NCBI RefSeq assembly: GCF_000153465.1
Contig: NZ_CH672387.1
Span: forward strand, 521,160 to 585,159
DNA: 64,000 bases
Direction of reading: 5' to 3'
DNA from: Aurantimonas manganoxydans SI85-9A1
GTDB lineage: Bacteria; Pseudomonadota; Alphaproteobacteria; Rhizobiales; Rhizobiaceae
Each line of letters starts with the position of its first letter. Position 1 is the first letter of the stretch. The notes under the pieces were generated by a model, which was not told the DNA's origin, searched no databases, and was given only the letters and a program-made list of their open reading frames with translations. A program made the position numbers and the translations under genes. Of this stretch, positions 28,972 to 40,774 are shown one piece after another.

Positions 28972-29961
28972 ATGCTAGCCTCCCAACCCATCGCCGTGCC
29001 GCTCGATCCGGCGGCGCGGGCCGATCTGGCGGCCATGGCCGAGGATACGATCGCCAAGGGCTCCAGGAGCTTCGCGGCGGCGGCCAGGCTGTTCGATGCC
29101 GAGACCCGGCGCAGCGCCATGATGCTCTATGCCTGGTGCCGGCATTGCGACGACACCATCGACGATCAGGTGCTGGGCTTTGCCCGGCGGCCGCTCGGCA
29201 CGCTTTGCTCGGGAGCGGAGCGGCTGGCGCTCCTGGAGAGGGAGACGCTGGCGGCCCTGCGCGGCGAGCCGACCTCGCATCCCAGCTTTCGCGCCGTCGC
29301 CGATGTCGTCGCCCGGCACGGCCTGCCGCAGGAGCTGCTGCTGCAGCATCTTCACGGCTACCGGATGGATGTCGAGGAACGGCACTATGCGACCGTCGCC
29401 GACACGCTGACCTATTGCTACCATGTCGCCGGCGTCGTCGGCGTGATGATGAGCATGGTGATGGGGGCAAAGGACGAGACGACACTCGACCGCGCCAGCG
29501 ATCTGGGCATCGCCTTCCAGCTCACCAACATCGCCCGCGACATCGTCGAGGATGCCCGGGCCGGCCGGGTCTATCTGCCGGCGGAATGGCTGGCCGACGC
29601 CGATCTGAAGCCCGGCGATCTCGCCGATCCGCGCCAGCGTCCGGTGGTGTCGCTGGTCGCCAACCGGCTGATCGACCTCGCCGAGCCCTATTACGCCTCG
29701 GCCTTCCACGGCCTGCGGGAACTGCCGCCGCGCTCGGCCTGGGCGGTCGCGACGGCGCATGGCGTCTATCGCGAGATCGGCATGCAGGTGAAGGGACTGG
29801 GCGCCAATGCCTGGGACGCCCGCGTCTCCACCGGGCGGCGGCAGAAACTCGGCCATGTCGCCCGCGGCGCAGCCAAGGCGGCGCTGGCGCGGCGTGGCGG
29901 ACCGGCGGGCCGCTCCGAGGCGCTGTGGACGCGGCCCCGGCTTATGGGCCCCGCGCGCTAG
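28972..29961 (+). CDS. crtB: Phytoene synthase
   Basis: A 329-residue squalene/phytoene synthase that condenses two geranylgeranyl diphosphates to phytoene. The two Asp-rich magnesium-binding motifs are present: HCDDTIDD near residues 57-64 and NIARDIVEDARAGRVYLP near 185-202. The start at 28972 follows the crtI stop directly. It is last in the crtXYIB operon and converges with crtE. Confidence 0.94.
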   Translation: MLASQPIAVPLDPAARADLAAMAEDTIAKGSRSFAAAARLFDAETRRSAMMLYAWCRHCDDTIDDQVLGFARRPLGTLCSGAERLALLERETLAALRGEPTSHPSFRAVADVVARHGLPQELLLQHLHGYRMDVEERHYATVADTLTYCYHVAGVVGVMMSMVMGAKDETTLDRASDLGIAFQLTNIARDIVEDARAGRVYLPAEWLADADLKPGDLADPRQRPVVSLVANRLIDLAEPYYASAFHGLRELPPRSAWAVATAHGVYREIGMQVKGLGANAWDARVSTGRRQKLGHVARGAAKAALARRGGPAGRSEALWTRPRLMGPAR

Positions 29962-30056
29962 GCCGGCTCATCCAGGCTGCATTGGCACAGGCCTCAGATG
30001 CAAACGAGATCGGCGCGTGCGTTCGGCTGTCTGCGTCGGCCCGGCGAACCGGATCG

Positions 30057-31013
30057 TCAGCGTGCGCCGGCTTCGGGTTCGCGAAATCGCGTCTCGTCGC
30101 ACGTCGTGTCGGCGACGGGCCTGCCGGGCAGGGCAACGATTGCGTCGGTCAGGCGATGCAGCCGGCTCGACGCCCCGAACACCGAGGTCAGCTCGCCATG
30201 GGCGGCTTCCACATGCCGTTCGATCCGATGCTCCACCGAGGCACGACCCAGCATCGAGACGATGGTCGACTTGCCGGCATCCTTGTTGACGTCCTTGCCG
30301 ATCGTCGCGGCGCTCGGGCCGCCATCCAGCAAATCGTCGAGAAGCTGGAAGGCGTGGCCGAGCTCGGTGGCAAAGCCGCGCAGATGCGCGCGGGTCGTCT
30401 CGCCGGCGCCGGCCGCGATCGCGCCGGTCTCCACGGCGGCGAGGAACAGCGCGCCGGTCTTGCGGCCGTTGGTGGCCGCGATCTCGTGGAGCGGCCGTTC
30501 GGCGCGGCCGCCGCGCAGGTCGGCGAACTGGCCACCGACGAGGCCTTCGACGCCGACGGCGCGGGTCAGCACCGTCACCGCCTCGAGTCGCGCGGCCGGC
30601 GACAGACCCTCTACCCTGGCGAGCATCTCATAGGCGCCGGACAGGATGGCGATCGCCGACAGGACAGCGACATCCTCGCCGTGGGTGACATGGGCCGCCG
30701 GTCTGCCGCGGCGCATCGTGGCATCGTCCATGCAGGGCAGATCGTCGAGGATCAGCGAGGCGGCATGCACCATCTCCACGGCGCAGCCGGCATCGACCGC
30801 CACGTCCTCGTCACCGCCGAGATCGCCCGCCGTCAGCGCCGCCATCATCGGCCGCAGGCGCTTGCCCGGGGCCAGCACGCTTTCGCGGATCGCCAGGTCG
30901 AGCCCGGTCTGGCCGGGCAGGGCGCGGGGCACCAGCACCGCCAGCCGCGCGTCGATCCTGGCGATCAGGGCGGCAGCCTCGGTCCTGAAGCCGTCGGTTT
31001 CATTGCACGTCAT
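30057..31013 (-). CDS. crtE: Geranylgeranyl diphosphate synthase
   Basis: A 318-residue trans-prenyltransferase that supplies C20 diphosphate for carotenoids. The first Asp-rich motif DDLPCMDD lies near residues 89-96 and the second, FQLLDDLLD, near 222-230; the GKRLRPMM substrate-binding segment precedes them. It is transcribed towards crtB and away from the isomerase gene fni, 147 bases upstream. Farnesyl diphosphate synthase is the closest alternative, but the cluster context favours the C20 product. The ribosome site before ATG 31013 is weak. Confidence 0.9.
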   Translation of the reverse strand: MTCNETDGFRTEAAALIARIDARLAVLVPRALPGQTGLDLAIRESVLAPGKRLRPMMAALTAGDLGGDEDVAVDAGCAVEMVHAASLILDDLPCMDDATMRRGRPAAHVTHGEDVAVLSAIAILSGAYEMLARVEGLSPAARLEAVTVLTRAVGVEGLVGGQFADLRGGRAERPLHEIAATNGRKTGALFLAAVETGAIAAGAGETTRAHLRGFATELGHAFQLLDDLLDGGPSAATIGKDVNKDAGKSTIVSMLGRASVEHRIERHVEAAHGELTSVFGASSRLHRLTDAIVALPGRPVADTTCDETRFREPEAGAR

Positions 31014-31045
31014 GCCGGGAGGGTCGCCTTCGGTTCTGGCATTTT

Positions 31046-31071
31046 GTCACGGGTCATTCGCTACACGTGAC
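31046..31071. promoter_or_regulatory. Inverted repeat in the crtE-fni divergent promoter region
   Basis: GTCACG (31046-31051) and CGTGAC (31066-31071) form a 6-base inverted repeat with a 14-base gap, next to an 8-base palindrome GTTGCAAC (31072-31079). The position between two divergent isoprenoid genes suits a shared regulator. It does not fit the TGT-N12-ACA spacing of CrtJ/PpsR sites. No regulator is identified. Confidence 0.35.
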
Positions 31072-31160
31072 GTTGCAACTGATGCTAACACGATCATTGG
31101 CAAACGCGACGACCGGGGAGCGCCCGGTTTCGCAATCTGCGACGATAGGACATAGGTTAC

Positions 31161-32231
31161 GTGAGCGTCTCGGGAGACACATCGGCCGCCGGCGACATCG
31201 CCGCCCGCAAGAGCGATCATCTCGACATCGTGCTGCATCCCTCGCTGGCGGCGCGGCGGGCCGACAGCGGCCTGTCGCAGATCGTCTTCGAACATGTCGC
31301 GCTGCCGGAGATCTCGCTGGCCGAGATCGACCTGTCGACGCAGTTTCTCGGCCGCCGGCTCGAAGCGCCGCTGTTGATCTCGTCGATGACCGGCGGGCCG
31401 GAACGGGCGGCGCGCATCAACCGCAATCTCGCCGAGGCGGCACAGGCACTCGGCATCGCCTTTGCGGTCGGCTCGCAGCGCATCGCCATCGAGGGCCGTG
31501 CTTCGGGCGGGCTCGACCGGCAGTTGCGCGATGCGGCGCCGAACGTGCCGATCCTCGCCAATGTCGGCGCGGCGCAGCTGGTGCTCGGCTACGGCCTGGC
31601 GGAGGTGCGGCGGGCCGTGGACATGATCGATGCCGACGCGCTGATCGTGCATCTCAACCCGCTGCAGGAGGCGGTGCAGTCGGGCGGCGACACGAACTGG
31701 CGCGGTGTCCTTGCGGCCATCGGCGAACTGGCGCGCCTGCTGCCGGTGCCGATCGTGGTCAAGGAAGTCGGGGCCGGCATTTCGGCGACGGTCGCGCGGC
31801 GGCTGGTCGATGCGGGCGTCCACGCCATCGACGTTGCCGGGGCCGGTGGCACGAGCTGGGCGGCCGTCGAGGCCGAGCGCTCGCCGGACCCGGCGCAGTG
31901 CGCCACGGCGCTGACCTTCTCCGACTGGGGCATCTCGACTGCCCGGGCGATCGTCGACGTGCGGGCCGCCTGTCCGCAGACTGTCGTCATCGGCTCGGGC
32001 GGCATCCGCGACGGGCTCGACGCCGCCAAGGCGATCCGCCTCGGCGCCGATCTCGCCGGCCAAGCCGCCGCCTCGCTCGGCAGCGCGGACGCCTCGCCGG
32101 AAGCCGCCGTGGCACATTTCCAGCAGGTGATCGCGCAATTGCGGATCGCCTGCTTCTGCACCGGATCGGCCGATCTGGCGGCGCTGCGGCGCGCTGCGCT
32201 GCTGTCGCCCGCCGGTCCGGGATCGCTCTGA
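31161..32231 (+). CDS. fni: Isopentenyl-diphosphate delta-isomerase, type 2
   Basis: A 356-residue FMN- and NADPH-dependent isomerase that interconverts IPP and DMAPP, balancing the precursors for CrtE. The N-terminal [10 protein letters not shown], the LLISSMTGG flavin-binding segment near residues 72-80 and the [11 protein letters not shown] motif near 231-241 mark the type 2 family, unrelated to the metal-dependent type 1. The start is GTG at 31161. It is divergent from crtE and converges with cbbR, 10 bases away. Confidence 0.92.
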   Translation: MSVSGDTSAAGDIAARKSDHLDIVLHPSLAARRADSGLSQIVFEHVALPEISLAEIDLSTQFLGRRLEAPLLISSMTGGPERAARINRNLAEAAQALGIAFAVGSQRIAIEGRASGGLDRQLRDAAPNVPILANVGAAQLVLGYGLAEVRRAVDMIDADALIVHLNPLQEAVQSGGDTNWRGVLAAIGELARLLPVPIVVKEVGAGISATVARRLVDAGVHAIDVAGAGGTSWAAVEAERSPDPAQCATALTFSDWGISTARAIVDVRAACPQTVVIGSGGIRDGLDAAKAIRLGADLAGQAAASLGSADASPEAAVAHFQQVIAQLRIACFCTGSADLAALRRAALLSPAGPGSL

Positions 32232-32241
32232 CCTGCAGGTT

Positions 32242-33234
32242 CTACGCGGGGGAGGACGCCCCTTCGGTCTCGCCTGTTGTTTGGGATGAAGCCGCATCGC
32301 CGGCGTCGGCGGGATAGAGCCGGTCGAGCAGCGGCAAATAGCTGGCGCCGCGCTGCATCAGGAAATTCTTGAAGGCGATGTCGGCGGGTGCCGGTATGCG
32401 CTCCTTGCGGCTGACGGCGAACCATTGCCGGCGGATCGGCATGTGCGACACGTCGAGGATCGCCAGCCGGCCGGTCTCCACCTCGAAGGCGATGGTGTGG
32501 GCCGAGATGAAGGCGATGCCGAGCCCGGCCATGACCGCCTGCTTGATCGTCTCGTTGGAGCCCATCTCGGCCGTGCGCGTCTCCAGCGCGTCGGGATGGT
32601 CGCCGAAGAAGATCGCCAGTGCCGCGCGCGTGCCTGAGCCGGGCTCGCGGATGATGATGGTTTCTTCGAGCAGGCGCTCGCGGGTGATCTCGCGGGCGGC
32701 GGCCAGCGGATGGTCGGGCGGCGCGATCATCACCAGAGGGTGGTCGCCGAACACCGTCGCCTCCACCGGGAACTCGACCGGCGGGCGTCCCATCAGGGCG
32801 ATGTCCAGCCGGTAGGTGCGCAATTGCTCGATGATCTCCAGCCGGTTGCCGACGATCAGCCGGATCTCGATGTCGGGATAGTCGCGCCGAAAGGCGGCGA
32901 TCAGCCGGGGCGCGAAATATTTCGCCGTGGAGACGACGCCGAGCCGGATGGTGCCCGACCTCACGCCCTTGATCGCCTGGATCTCGTCGGCGAGTGCGCG
33001 CAGGGTCGTCTCGATGGCGTTGGCCGCGCCCAGCACTGCGGCGCCGGCCGCGGTGAGACGCATGCCGTCATTCGTGCGGTCGAACAGCGCGAGGCCGAAA
33101 TCGTCCTCCAGCTGCTTGACCTGCAGGGTGACGGCCGGCGGAGTCAGGCCCAACTGGCGCGCAGCCGCGGCGATGGTACGGTGCTCGTTGATCGCCTGGA
33201 TCGATCGCAACTGGCGTAGTGTCAGCGTTCGCAT
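32242..33234 (-). CDS. cbbR: LysR-type regulator of the Calvin-cycle operon
   Basis: A 330-residue LysR-family regulator. The N-terminal winged helix-turn-helix (TLRQLRSIQAINEHRTIAAA) is followed by the effector-binding domain, with the GVVSTAKYFAPRLI segment typical of CbbR. CbbR proteins sense metabolites such as RuBP, NADPH or phosphoenolpyruvate and activate the cbb operon. The gene is divergent from cbbF with a 129-base intergenic region holding a LysR-type site (33253-33267). ATG 33234 has GAGG in front of it. The C-terminus has a 25-residue low-complexity tail rich in Ser, Thr and Glu. Confidence 0.93.
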   Translation of the reverse strand: MRTLTLRQLRSIQAINEHRTIAAAARQLGLTPPAVTLQVKQLEDDFGLALFDRTNDGMRLTAAGAAVLGAANAIETTLRALADEIQAIKGVRSGTIRLGVVSTAKYFAPRLIAAFRRDYPDIEIRLIVGNRLEIIEQLRTYRLDIALMGRPPVEFPVEATVFGDHPLVMIAPPDHPLAAAREITRERLLEETIIIREPGSGTRAALAIFFGDHPDALETRTAEMGSNETIKQAVMAGLGIAFISAHTIAFEVETGRLAILDVSHMPIRRQWFAVSRKERIPAPADIAFKNFLMQRGASYLPLLDRLYPADAGDAASSQTTGETEGASSPA

Positions 33235-33252
33235 GGCCTCTTCTAAAAGAAC

Positions 33253-33267
33253 TTACTGATGCCGTAA
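33253..33267. promoter_or_regulatory. Predicted CbbR operator
   Basis: TTAC (33253-33256), 7 bases, GTAA (33264-33267) is a symmetric T-N11-A LysR-type box, centred in the cbbR-cbbF intergenic region just upstream of cbbR. Surrounding DNA is AT-rich (33241-33290), as expected for a promoter. A second half-site cannot be assigned with certainty. Confidence 0.6.
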
Positions 33268-33363
33268 AGAGAATGAATTTTACTTATACGCTCGCAGAAT
33301 CCACCATCCACCCATAGACGAGTGGACGGAGCCGAAGCGCTCGACGCCACTCAGGAGGAATGC

Positions 33364-34401
33364 ATGTCATCGTCTCTCGACGCACATCTGGGATCCGAAT
33401 GCGGGTCCGATCCGATCGGCCGGCAGGTCGCCGATACCATTCGCCAGCTGTGCGCCGCCTCGATCAAGCTTCGCAACACGATCATTTCGGGGGGCGTCGA
33501 AGCCCGGTCCGGCGGCGGCGACACCAATGCCGGAGGCGACGTGCAGAAGCCCCTCGACATCGTCGCGGACCAGATGTTTCTCGATGCCGCCAAGGCCTCG
33601 GCGATCGCCGTCTACGGCTCGGAGGAGCAGGACGCCGCGGTGATGATCGACCCGGCCGCGCCGCTGGCGCTGGCGATCGACCCGCTGGACGGCTCGTCCA
33701 ACATCGACACCAATGTCTCGATCGGCACGATCTTCTCGCTGCTGCCGGTGGGCGAGGAGCATCGCTCCGATCCGACCAGCGCGCTGTTGCAGCCGGGCAA
33801 CCGGCAGCTTGCCGCCGGCTTCTTCATCTACGGGCCACAGCTCCTGCTGGTGCTGTCGGTCGGCAAGGGAACGCGGGTGTTCCTGTTCTCGCCGAGCTTC
33901 GGCGGCTTCGTCGAGCATATCGGCTCGGTGGCGATCCCCGAAGAGACCAGCGAGTTCGCTACCAATGCCGCGAACTACCGCCACTGGGACCCGCAGATCC
34001 GCAGCTATATCGACGATTGCCTAGCCGGCGAGGAAGGCCCGCGCGAGCGCAATTTCAACATGCGCTGGATCGCCTCGATGGTGGCCGACTGCTACCGCAT
34101 CTTCGTGCGCGGCGGCATCTTCCTGTATCTGGGCGACGGCCGGAAGGGCTACACCGAGGGGCGCCTGCGCCTCGTCTACGAGGCCAACCCGGTCGCCTTC
34201 TGCGTCGAGCAGGCCGGCGGCGCCGCCACCGACGGGTCGTCGCGCATTCTCGACATCGTGCCGCGTGACCTGCATGCCCGCACGCCGCTGGTCTTCGGCT
34301 CGAAGCACGAGGTCGACCGCGTCGCCCGCTACGTGGCCGATCCGTCGGCGCTGACCGATCGCTCGCCGCTGTTCGGCAAACGCAGCCTGTTCAGGACCTA
34401 G
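33364..34401 (+). CDS. cbbF: Fructose-1,6-bisphosphatase class I
   Basis: A 345-residue phosphatase that makes fructose 6-phosphate in the Calvin cycle (and may also act on sedoheptulose bisphosphate). The magnesium-binding motif AIDPLDGSSNIDTN near residues 101-114 and the C-terminal GYTEGRLRLVYEANP sugar-binding segment are clear. The start at 33364 follows CAGGAGGA; the frame is open 14 codons upstream. It is the first gene of the cbb operon, directly facing cbbR. Confidence 0.93.
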   Translation: MSSSLDAHLGSECGSDPIGRQVADTIRQLCAASIKLRNTIISGGVEARSGGGDTNAGGDVQKPLDIVADQMFLDAAKASAIAVYGSEEQDAAVMIDPAAPLALAIDPLDGSSNIDTNVSIGTIFSLLPVGEEHRSDPTSALLQPGNRQLAAGFFIYGPQLLLVLSVGKGTRVFLFSPSFGGFVEHIGSVAIPEETSEFATNAANYRHWDPQIRSYIDDCLAGEEGPRERNFNMRWIASMVADCYRIFVRGGIFLYLGDGRKGYTEGRLRLVYEANPVAFCVEQAGGAATDGSSRILDIVPRDLHARTPLVFGSKHEVDRVARYVADPSALTDRSPLFGKRSLFRT

Positions 34402-34455
34402 GCAGGAGGAATGGCCCGGCGCGAGGGAGCGTGTCGGGCCGGGGGAGGACATCGC

Positions 34456-35331
34456 ATGTCGACCAAGCATCCGATCATCGCGATCACCGGCTCGTCCGGA
34501 GCGGGCACGACGTCGGTCAAGAACATCTTCGACCATATCTTCCGCCGCGAGCACGTCAAGGCGGCCTATATCGAGGGGGACGCGTTCCATCGCTACGACC
34601 GCCAGGCGATGAAGGAGAAGATGGCCGAGGAGGAGCGGAACGGAAACCGCAACTTCTCCCATTTCAGCCCGGAGGCGAACATCCTCGACAGGCTGCAGGA
34701 GGTGTTCTCGGAGTTCGGCCGGAAGGGCCGCGGGCAGACCCGGCACTACATTCACGACGAGGCGGAAGCGAAGATCTACGGCAGCGCGCCGGGCACCTTT
34801 TCTGAGTGGAGTTCGCTCGGCGAGGAGTCCGACCTACTTTTCTACGAGGGCCTGCATGGCTGCGTGAAGACCGATACAGTCGATCTCGCGCCGCTGGCCG
34901 ACCTGAAGATCGGCGTGGTGCCGGTCATCAATCTGGAGTGGATCCAGAAGATCCACCGGGACAAGGCCAGCCGGGGCTATTCGACGGATGCGGTGATGGA
35001 CGTCATCCTGCGTCGGATGCCCGACTATGTGAAATATATCTGCCCGCAATTCGCGCGGACCGATATCAACTTTCAACGGGTGCCCATCGTCGATACATCC
35101 GATCCGTTCATCGCTCGCTGGATTCCGACGGCCGACGAGTCGATGATCGTCATCCGCTTCGCCAACCCGCGCGGGATAGACTTTCCGTATCTGCTCTCGA
35201 TGATCCACGGCAGTTTCATGTCCCGCGCCAACTCCATCGTCGCGCCTGGAAACAAGCTCGACATCGCCATGCAACTGATCCTGACGCCGCTGATCCTGCA
35301 GCTGATGGAACGCCGCCGACGGGCCTCCTGA
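34456..35331 (+). CDS. cbbP: Phosphoribulokinase
   Basis: A 291-residue class I (bacterial, octameric-type) phosphoribulokinase making ribulose 1,5-bisphosphate, the RuBisCO substrate. The P-loop GSSGAGTTS spans residues 12-20, and the catalytic segment [11 protein letters not shown] follows near 39-49. The start at 34456 has GGGGGAGG upstream; the frame is open back to 34411 without a site. It lies 54 bases after cbbF. This gene and cbbL together are diagnostic of a Calvin cycle. Confidence 0.95.
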   Translation: MSTKHPIIAITGSSGAGTTSVKNIFDHIFRREHVKAAYIEGDAFHRYDRQAMKEKMAEEERNGNRNFSHFSPEANILDRLQEVFSEFGRKGRGQTRHYIHDEAEAKIYGSAPGTFSEWSSLGEESDLLFYEGLHGCVKTDTVDLAPLADLKIGVVPVINLEWIQKIHRDKASRGYSTDAVMDVILRRMPDYVKYICPQFARTDINFQRVPIVDTSDPFIARWIPTADESMIVIRFANPRGIDFPYLLSMIHGSFMSRANSIVAPGNKLDIAMQLILTPLILQLMERRRRAS

Positions 35332-35357
35332 GGCCTTCGACGAAAGGAATGCCAATC

Positions 35358-37358
35358 ATGTCTTCGACCGCGAAACCATCGCCCGAAACCACCGACCGCA
35401 ATCCCCGCGACATGGCCAATGCCATCCGCGCCCTCGCCATGGACGCCGTGCAGCGGGCGAAGTCCGGTCATCCCGGCATGCCGATGGGCATGGCCGACGT
35501 CGCCACCGTCCTGTTCCAGAAGTTCATCAACATCGACCCGTCGCGCCCCGACTGGCCCGACCGCGACCGCTTCGTCCTGTCGGCCGGCCACGGCTCGATG
35601 CTGCTCTACGCGCTGCACCATCTGGTCGGCTATGCCGACATGGACATCGAGCAGCTGAAGAATTTCCGCCAGCTCGGCAGCCGCACCGCCGGCCATCCCG
35701 AATACGGCCACGCGCTGGGCATCGAGACGACCACCGGGCCGCTCGGCCAGGGCCTGTCCACCGCCGTCGGCATGGCGCTCGCCGAGCGCATGATGCACGC
35801 CCGCTTCGGCGGTGATCTCGTCGACCACTACACCTACACCATCGTCGGCGATGGCTGCCTGATGGAGGGCATCAGCCACGAGGCCATCGATCTGGCCGGC
35901 ACGCTGAAGCTGTCCAAGCTCGTGGTCCTGTGGGACGACAACGGCATCTCCATCGACGGCAAGGTCGACATCGCCACCGCCACCGACCAGGTCGCCCGCT
36001 TCAAGGCGGCCGGCTGGAACACCTGGGCCGTTGACGGCCACGACGCGGACGCCGTCGAAGCAGCGATTGCCGAGGCCCGCAAGAGCGACAAGCCGGCCTT
36101 CATCGCCTGCAAGACGATCATCGGCTACGGCGCGCCCAATCGCGGCGGCACCGCCAAGGCCCATGGCGAAGCGCTGGGCGACGAGGAGATCGCGCTGGCC
36201 CGCGAGCAGCTGGTCTGGAAGTCCGAACCGTTCGAACTGCCCGAAGCAGTCGTCAAGGGCTGGCGCGAGGTCGGCATCCGCGGCCGCGAGGCCCGCGAGA
36301 CCTGGGAGAAGCGGCTGGCGTCGAGCGCCGAACGCGAGCGCTTCCAGTCCGCCGTCGCCACGACGTTGCCGTCGGGTCTCGCCGGCGAGCTCGCCTCCTT
36401 CCGGCAGGCCCTGTCGGCCGACGCGCCGAAGGTCGCCACCCGCAAGGCGTCCGAGATGGCGCTGGAGGTTATCAACCGGGTCACCGACATGACCATTGGC
36501 GGTTCGGCCGATCTGACCGGCTCCAACAACACCCTGACCAAGGGCATGCAGTCGATCACCCCGGACGACTTCTCCGGTCGCTACATCCATTACGGCGTGC
36601 GCGAGCATGGCATGGCCGCGGCGATGAACGGCCTGGCCCTGCATGGCGGCTTCGTGCCCTATGGCGGCACGTTCCTGGTCTTCGCCGACTATGCCCGCGG
36701 GGCGATCCGCCTGTCGGCACTGATGGGGCTGCGTGTCGTCTACGTGCTGACCCACGATTCCATCGGCCTTGGCGAGGACGGCCCGACCCATCAGCCGATC
36801 GAGCATCTGGCGATGCTGCGGGCGACGCCGAACCTTCTGGTGTTCCGTCCGGCCGACGCGATCGAGACCGCCGAGTGCTGGGAAATCGCGCTGACCGAGC
36901 GCCATCGTCCGTCGGTGCTCGCGCTGACCCGCCAGGGCCTGCCGACGGTGCGTGCCGGCGATGTCGGCGAAAACCGCTCGGCCCGCGGCGGCTACGTCCT
37001 GAAGGAGGCCGACGGCCCGCGCGACGTAACCATCATGGCCACCGGCTCGGAAGTCGAGATCGCGCTCGCCGCGGCCAAGTCGCTGGCCGAATCCGGGAAG
37101 CAGGCGGCGGTGCTGTCGATGCCCTGCCTCGATCTCTTCGAGGAGCAGGACGAGGCCTACCGCAAGTCGGTCCTCGGCACGGCGCCGCGCATCGCCATCG
37201 AGGCAGCGGCCCGGCTCGGCTGGGATCGCTGGATCGGCGAGAATGGCCGCTTCATCGGCATGACCGGCTTCGGCGCCTCGGCACCCGCGCCGCAGCTCTA
37301 CGAGAAGTTCGGCATCACGCCGCAGGCCGTGGTCGATGCGGCGCTGGAGATCGCGTGA
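35358..37358 (+). CDS. cbbT: Transketolase
   Basis: A 666-residue thiamine-diphosphate enzyme that moves two-carbon units in the regenerative phase of the Calvin cycle. Visible are [12 protein letters not shown] near residues 37-48, the ThDP motif beginning GDGCLMEG near 157-164, and the [18 protein letters not shown] segment near 471-488. ATG 35358 is chosen because AAAGGA lies 9 bases upstream; the in-frame ATG at 35349 is too close to that site. The stop is 34 bases before cbbA. Confidence 0.94.
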   Translation: MSSTAKPSPETTDRNPRDMANAIRALAMDAVQRAKSGHPGMPMGMADVATVLFQKFINIDPSRPDWPDRDRFVLSAGHGSMLLYALHHLVGYADMDIEQLKNFRQLGSRTAGHPEYGHALGIETTTGPLGQGLSTAVGMALAERMMHARFGGDLVDHYTYTIVGDGCLMEGISHEAIDLAGTLKLSKLVVLWDDNGISIDGKVDIATATDQVARFKAAGWNTWAVDGHDADAVEAAIAEARKSDKPAFIACKTIIGYGAPNRGGTAKAHGEALGDEEIALAREQLVWKSEPFELPEAVVKGWREVGIRGREARETWEKRLASSAERERFQSAVATTLPSGLAGELASFRQALSADAPKVATRKASEMALEVINRVTDMTIGGSADLTGSNNTLTKGMQSITPDDFSGRYIHYGVREHGMAAAMNGLALHGGFVPYGGTFLVFADYARGAIRLSALMGLRVVYVLTHDSIGLGEDGPTHQPIEHLAMLRATPNLLVFRPADAIETAECWEIALTERHRPSVLALTRQGLPTVRAGDVGENRSARGGYVLKEADGPRDVTIMATGSEVEIALAAAKSLAESGKQAAVLSMPCLDLFEEQDEAYRKSVLGTAPRIAIEAAARLGWDRWIGENGRFIGMTGFGASAPAPQLYEKFGITPQAVVDAALEIA

Positions 37359-37392
37359 TGGCACCGGACCGGTTCAGGAGGGACATCTAGAC

Positions 37393-38475
37393 ATGGCAAA
37401 GATCACACTTCGCCAGCTTCTCGATCATGCCGCCGAGAACGGCTACGGCGTGCCTGCCTTCAACATCAACAACATGGAGCAGGGTCTGGCGATCATGGAG
37501 GCGGCCGCGAAAAGCGACGCCCCCGTCATCATGCAGGCGTCGCGCGGCGCCCGGTCCTACGCCAAGGACATCATGCTGGAAAAGATGATGGAGGCCCTGG
37601 TGGAGATGTTCCCGGAGATCCCGGTCTGCATCCATCAGGACCATGGCAATGACGAGCAGACCTGCCTGACGGCGATCCGCCACGGCTTCACCTCGGTAAT
37701 GATGGACGGCTCGCTCGAGGCCGACATGAAGACGCCGGCCTCCTACGAGTACAACGTGGCGATCACCGAGCGGGTGACGCGCATGGCGCACTGGGTCGGC
37801 GCCTCGGTCGAGGGCGAGCTCGGCGTCCTCGGTTCGCTGGAAAGCGGCGAGGGCGAGAAGGAAGACGGCCACGGCTTCGAGGGCAAGCTGTCGGAAGACC
37901 AGCTGCTCACCGATCCGGACCAGGCGGTGGACTTCGTGCGGCAGACCCATGTGGACGCCCTGGCGATCGCCATGGGCACCTCGCATGGTGCCTACAAGTT
38001 CACCCGCAAGCCGGACGGCGACATCCTCGCGATGAACATCATCGAGGAGATTCACGCCAAGCTGCCGAACACGCATCTCGTCATGCACGGCTCCTCCTCG
38101 GTACCGGAAGAGCTGCAGGCCATCATCAACCAGTATGGCGGCCGCATGCGCGAGACCTACGGCGTGCCGGTGGACGAGATCGTGCGCGGCATCAAGCACG
38201 GCGTGCGCAAGGTCAACATCGACACCGACTGCCGGATGGCGATGACCGGGCAGTTCCGCAAGGTGGCCATGGAGAAGCCGGAGGAGTTCGATCCGCGCAA
38301 GTTCATGATCCCCGCCATGGACGCGCTCAAGACCCTCTGCCTCGACCGTTACGAGCGCTTCGGCTGTGCCGGCCAGGCCTCGAAGATCCGCGTATTGTCG
38401 CTCGACGCGATGGCCGCCCGCTATGCCGGCGGCGAACTCGACCCGCGCATCGAAGCGCACGCCGTCGCCGCCTGA
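37393..38475 (+). CDS. cbbA: Fructose-bisphosphate aldolase class II (Calvin-cycle type)
   Basis: A 360-residue zinc-dependent aldolase that condenses triose phosphates to fructose (and probably sedoheptulose) bisphosphate. The zinc ligands lie in IHQDHGND near residues 80-87 and in the GTSHGAYKF and VMHGSSSVP segments. The Calvin-type subfamily is recognised by the long insert [16 protein letters not shown]. The start at 37393 follows GGAGGGACAT closely. A 173-base gap containing two hairpins separates it from cbbL. Confidence 0.94.
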   Translation: MAKITLRQLLDHAAENGYGVPAFNINNMEQGLAIMEAAAKSDAPVIMQASRGARSYAKDIMLEKMMEALVEMFPEIPVCIHQDHGNDEQTCLTAIRHGFTSVMMDGSLEADMKTPASYEYNVAITERVTRMAHWVGASVEGELGVLGSLESGEGEKEDGHGFEGKLSEDQLLTDPDQAVDFVRQTHVDALAIAMGTSHGAYKFTRKPDGDILAMNIIEEIHAKLPNTHLVMHGSSSVPEELQAIINQYGGRMRETYGVPVDEIVRGIKHGVRKVNIDTDCRMAMTGQFRKVAMEKPEEFDPRKFMIPAMDALKTLCLDRYERFGCAGQASKIRVLSLDAMAARYAGGELDPRIEAHAVAA

Positions 38476-38488
38476 GGCCAGCTCCAGC

Positions 38489-40109
<1,621 letters not shown>

Positions 40110-40223
40110 TCCATCCCGCGTCAGGACGGGGCGAGCCTCCCAACGCCCCGTCCTCCCCATCGATCGAACCCGGCCGGCGCTGCTTGCAAAGGCTGGCGCC
40201 GCAACCTGAAGAGGATATCGACC

Positions 40224-40646
40224 ATGCGCATCACCCAAGGGGCATTCTCGTTTCTGCCCGACCTCACCGACACGCAGATCACCGCACAGATCCAGTACTG
40301 CCTCGACAATGGCTGGGCGGTGAATCTGGAGCACACCGACGACCCGCATCCGCGCAATACCTACTGGGACATGTGGGGCCACCCGATGTTCGACATCGCC
40401 GATGCGGCCGGCGTGATGATGGAGTTGTCCGAGTGCCGCAAGGTCCATGGCGAACGCTACATCCGCATGTCGGCCTTCGATTCCACGGCCGGCTGGGAGT
40501 CGGTGAAGCTGTCCTTCATCGTCAACCGGCCGGCGAACGAGCCGGGCTTCCGGCTGCGCCGCTCGGAAATGGAAGGCCGCACTATTCGCTACACGACGGA
40601 ATCCTACGCCACCGACAAGCCGGAGGGCGAACGCTACGCCGAGTAG
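40224..40646 (+). CDS. cbbS: RuBisCO small subunit, form IC
   Basis: A 140-residue small subunit of the L8S8 enzyme. It starts [16 protein letters not shown] and contains [13 protein letters not shown] near residues 45-57. The C-terminal extension ([14 protein letters not shown]) is typical of red-type small subunits, whose C-terminal hairpin lines the central pore. AAGAGGATATCGACC precedes the ATG. Confidence 0.96.
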   Translation: MRITQGAFSFLPDLTDTQITAQIQYCLDNGWAVNLEHTDDPHPRNTYWDMWGHPMFDIADAAGVMMELSECRKVHGERYIRMSAFDSTAGWESVKLSFIVNRPANEPGFRLRRSEMEGRTIRYTTESYATDKPEGERYAE

Positions 40647-40712
40647 CCGTCGGTTGAGCCGCTCCCTCTCCCGGCGGGGAGAGAGGGGATACGGGCAGAG
40701 CAGCACACGGGG

Positions 40713-40732
40713 AGGGCGGCTTCGCCCGCCCT
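40713..40732 (+). terminator. Hairpin between cbbS and cbbX (possible attenuator)
   Basis: AGGGCGG (40713-40719) and CCGCCCT (40726-40732) enclose a 6-base CTTCGC loop and are followed only by TT. A second, shorter stem (CTCTCCC/GGGAGAG, 40666-40683) precedes it. The pair would stabilise the cbbLS transcript and reduce transcription into cbbX, which is needed in smaller amounts. Function is inferred. Confidence 0.5.
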
Positions 40733-40774
40733 TCCAGCCTGTGGCCGCTGCATGATGGATTGAGGAGCAGGACG

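Noticed and set aside
31045..31063. TGT...ACA pair near crtE considered as a CrtJ/PpsR site
   Set aside because: The gap is 15 bases, not the 12 required by the known motif, and no bacteriochlorophyll genes are present.
35073..37364. A 763-codon open frame antisense to cbbT
   Set aside because: Transketolase is unambiguous in the sense strand; the other frame is a GC shadow.
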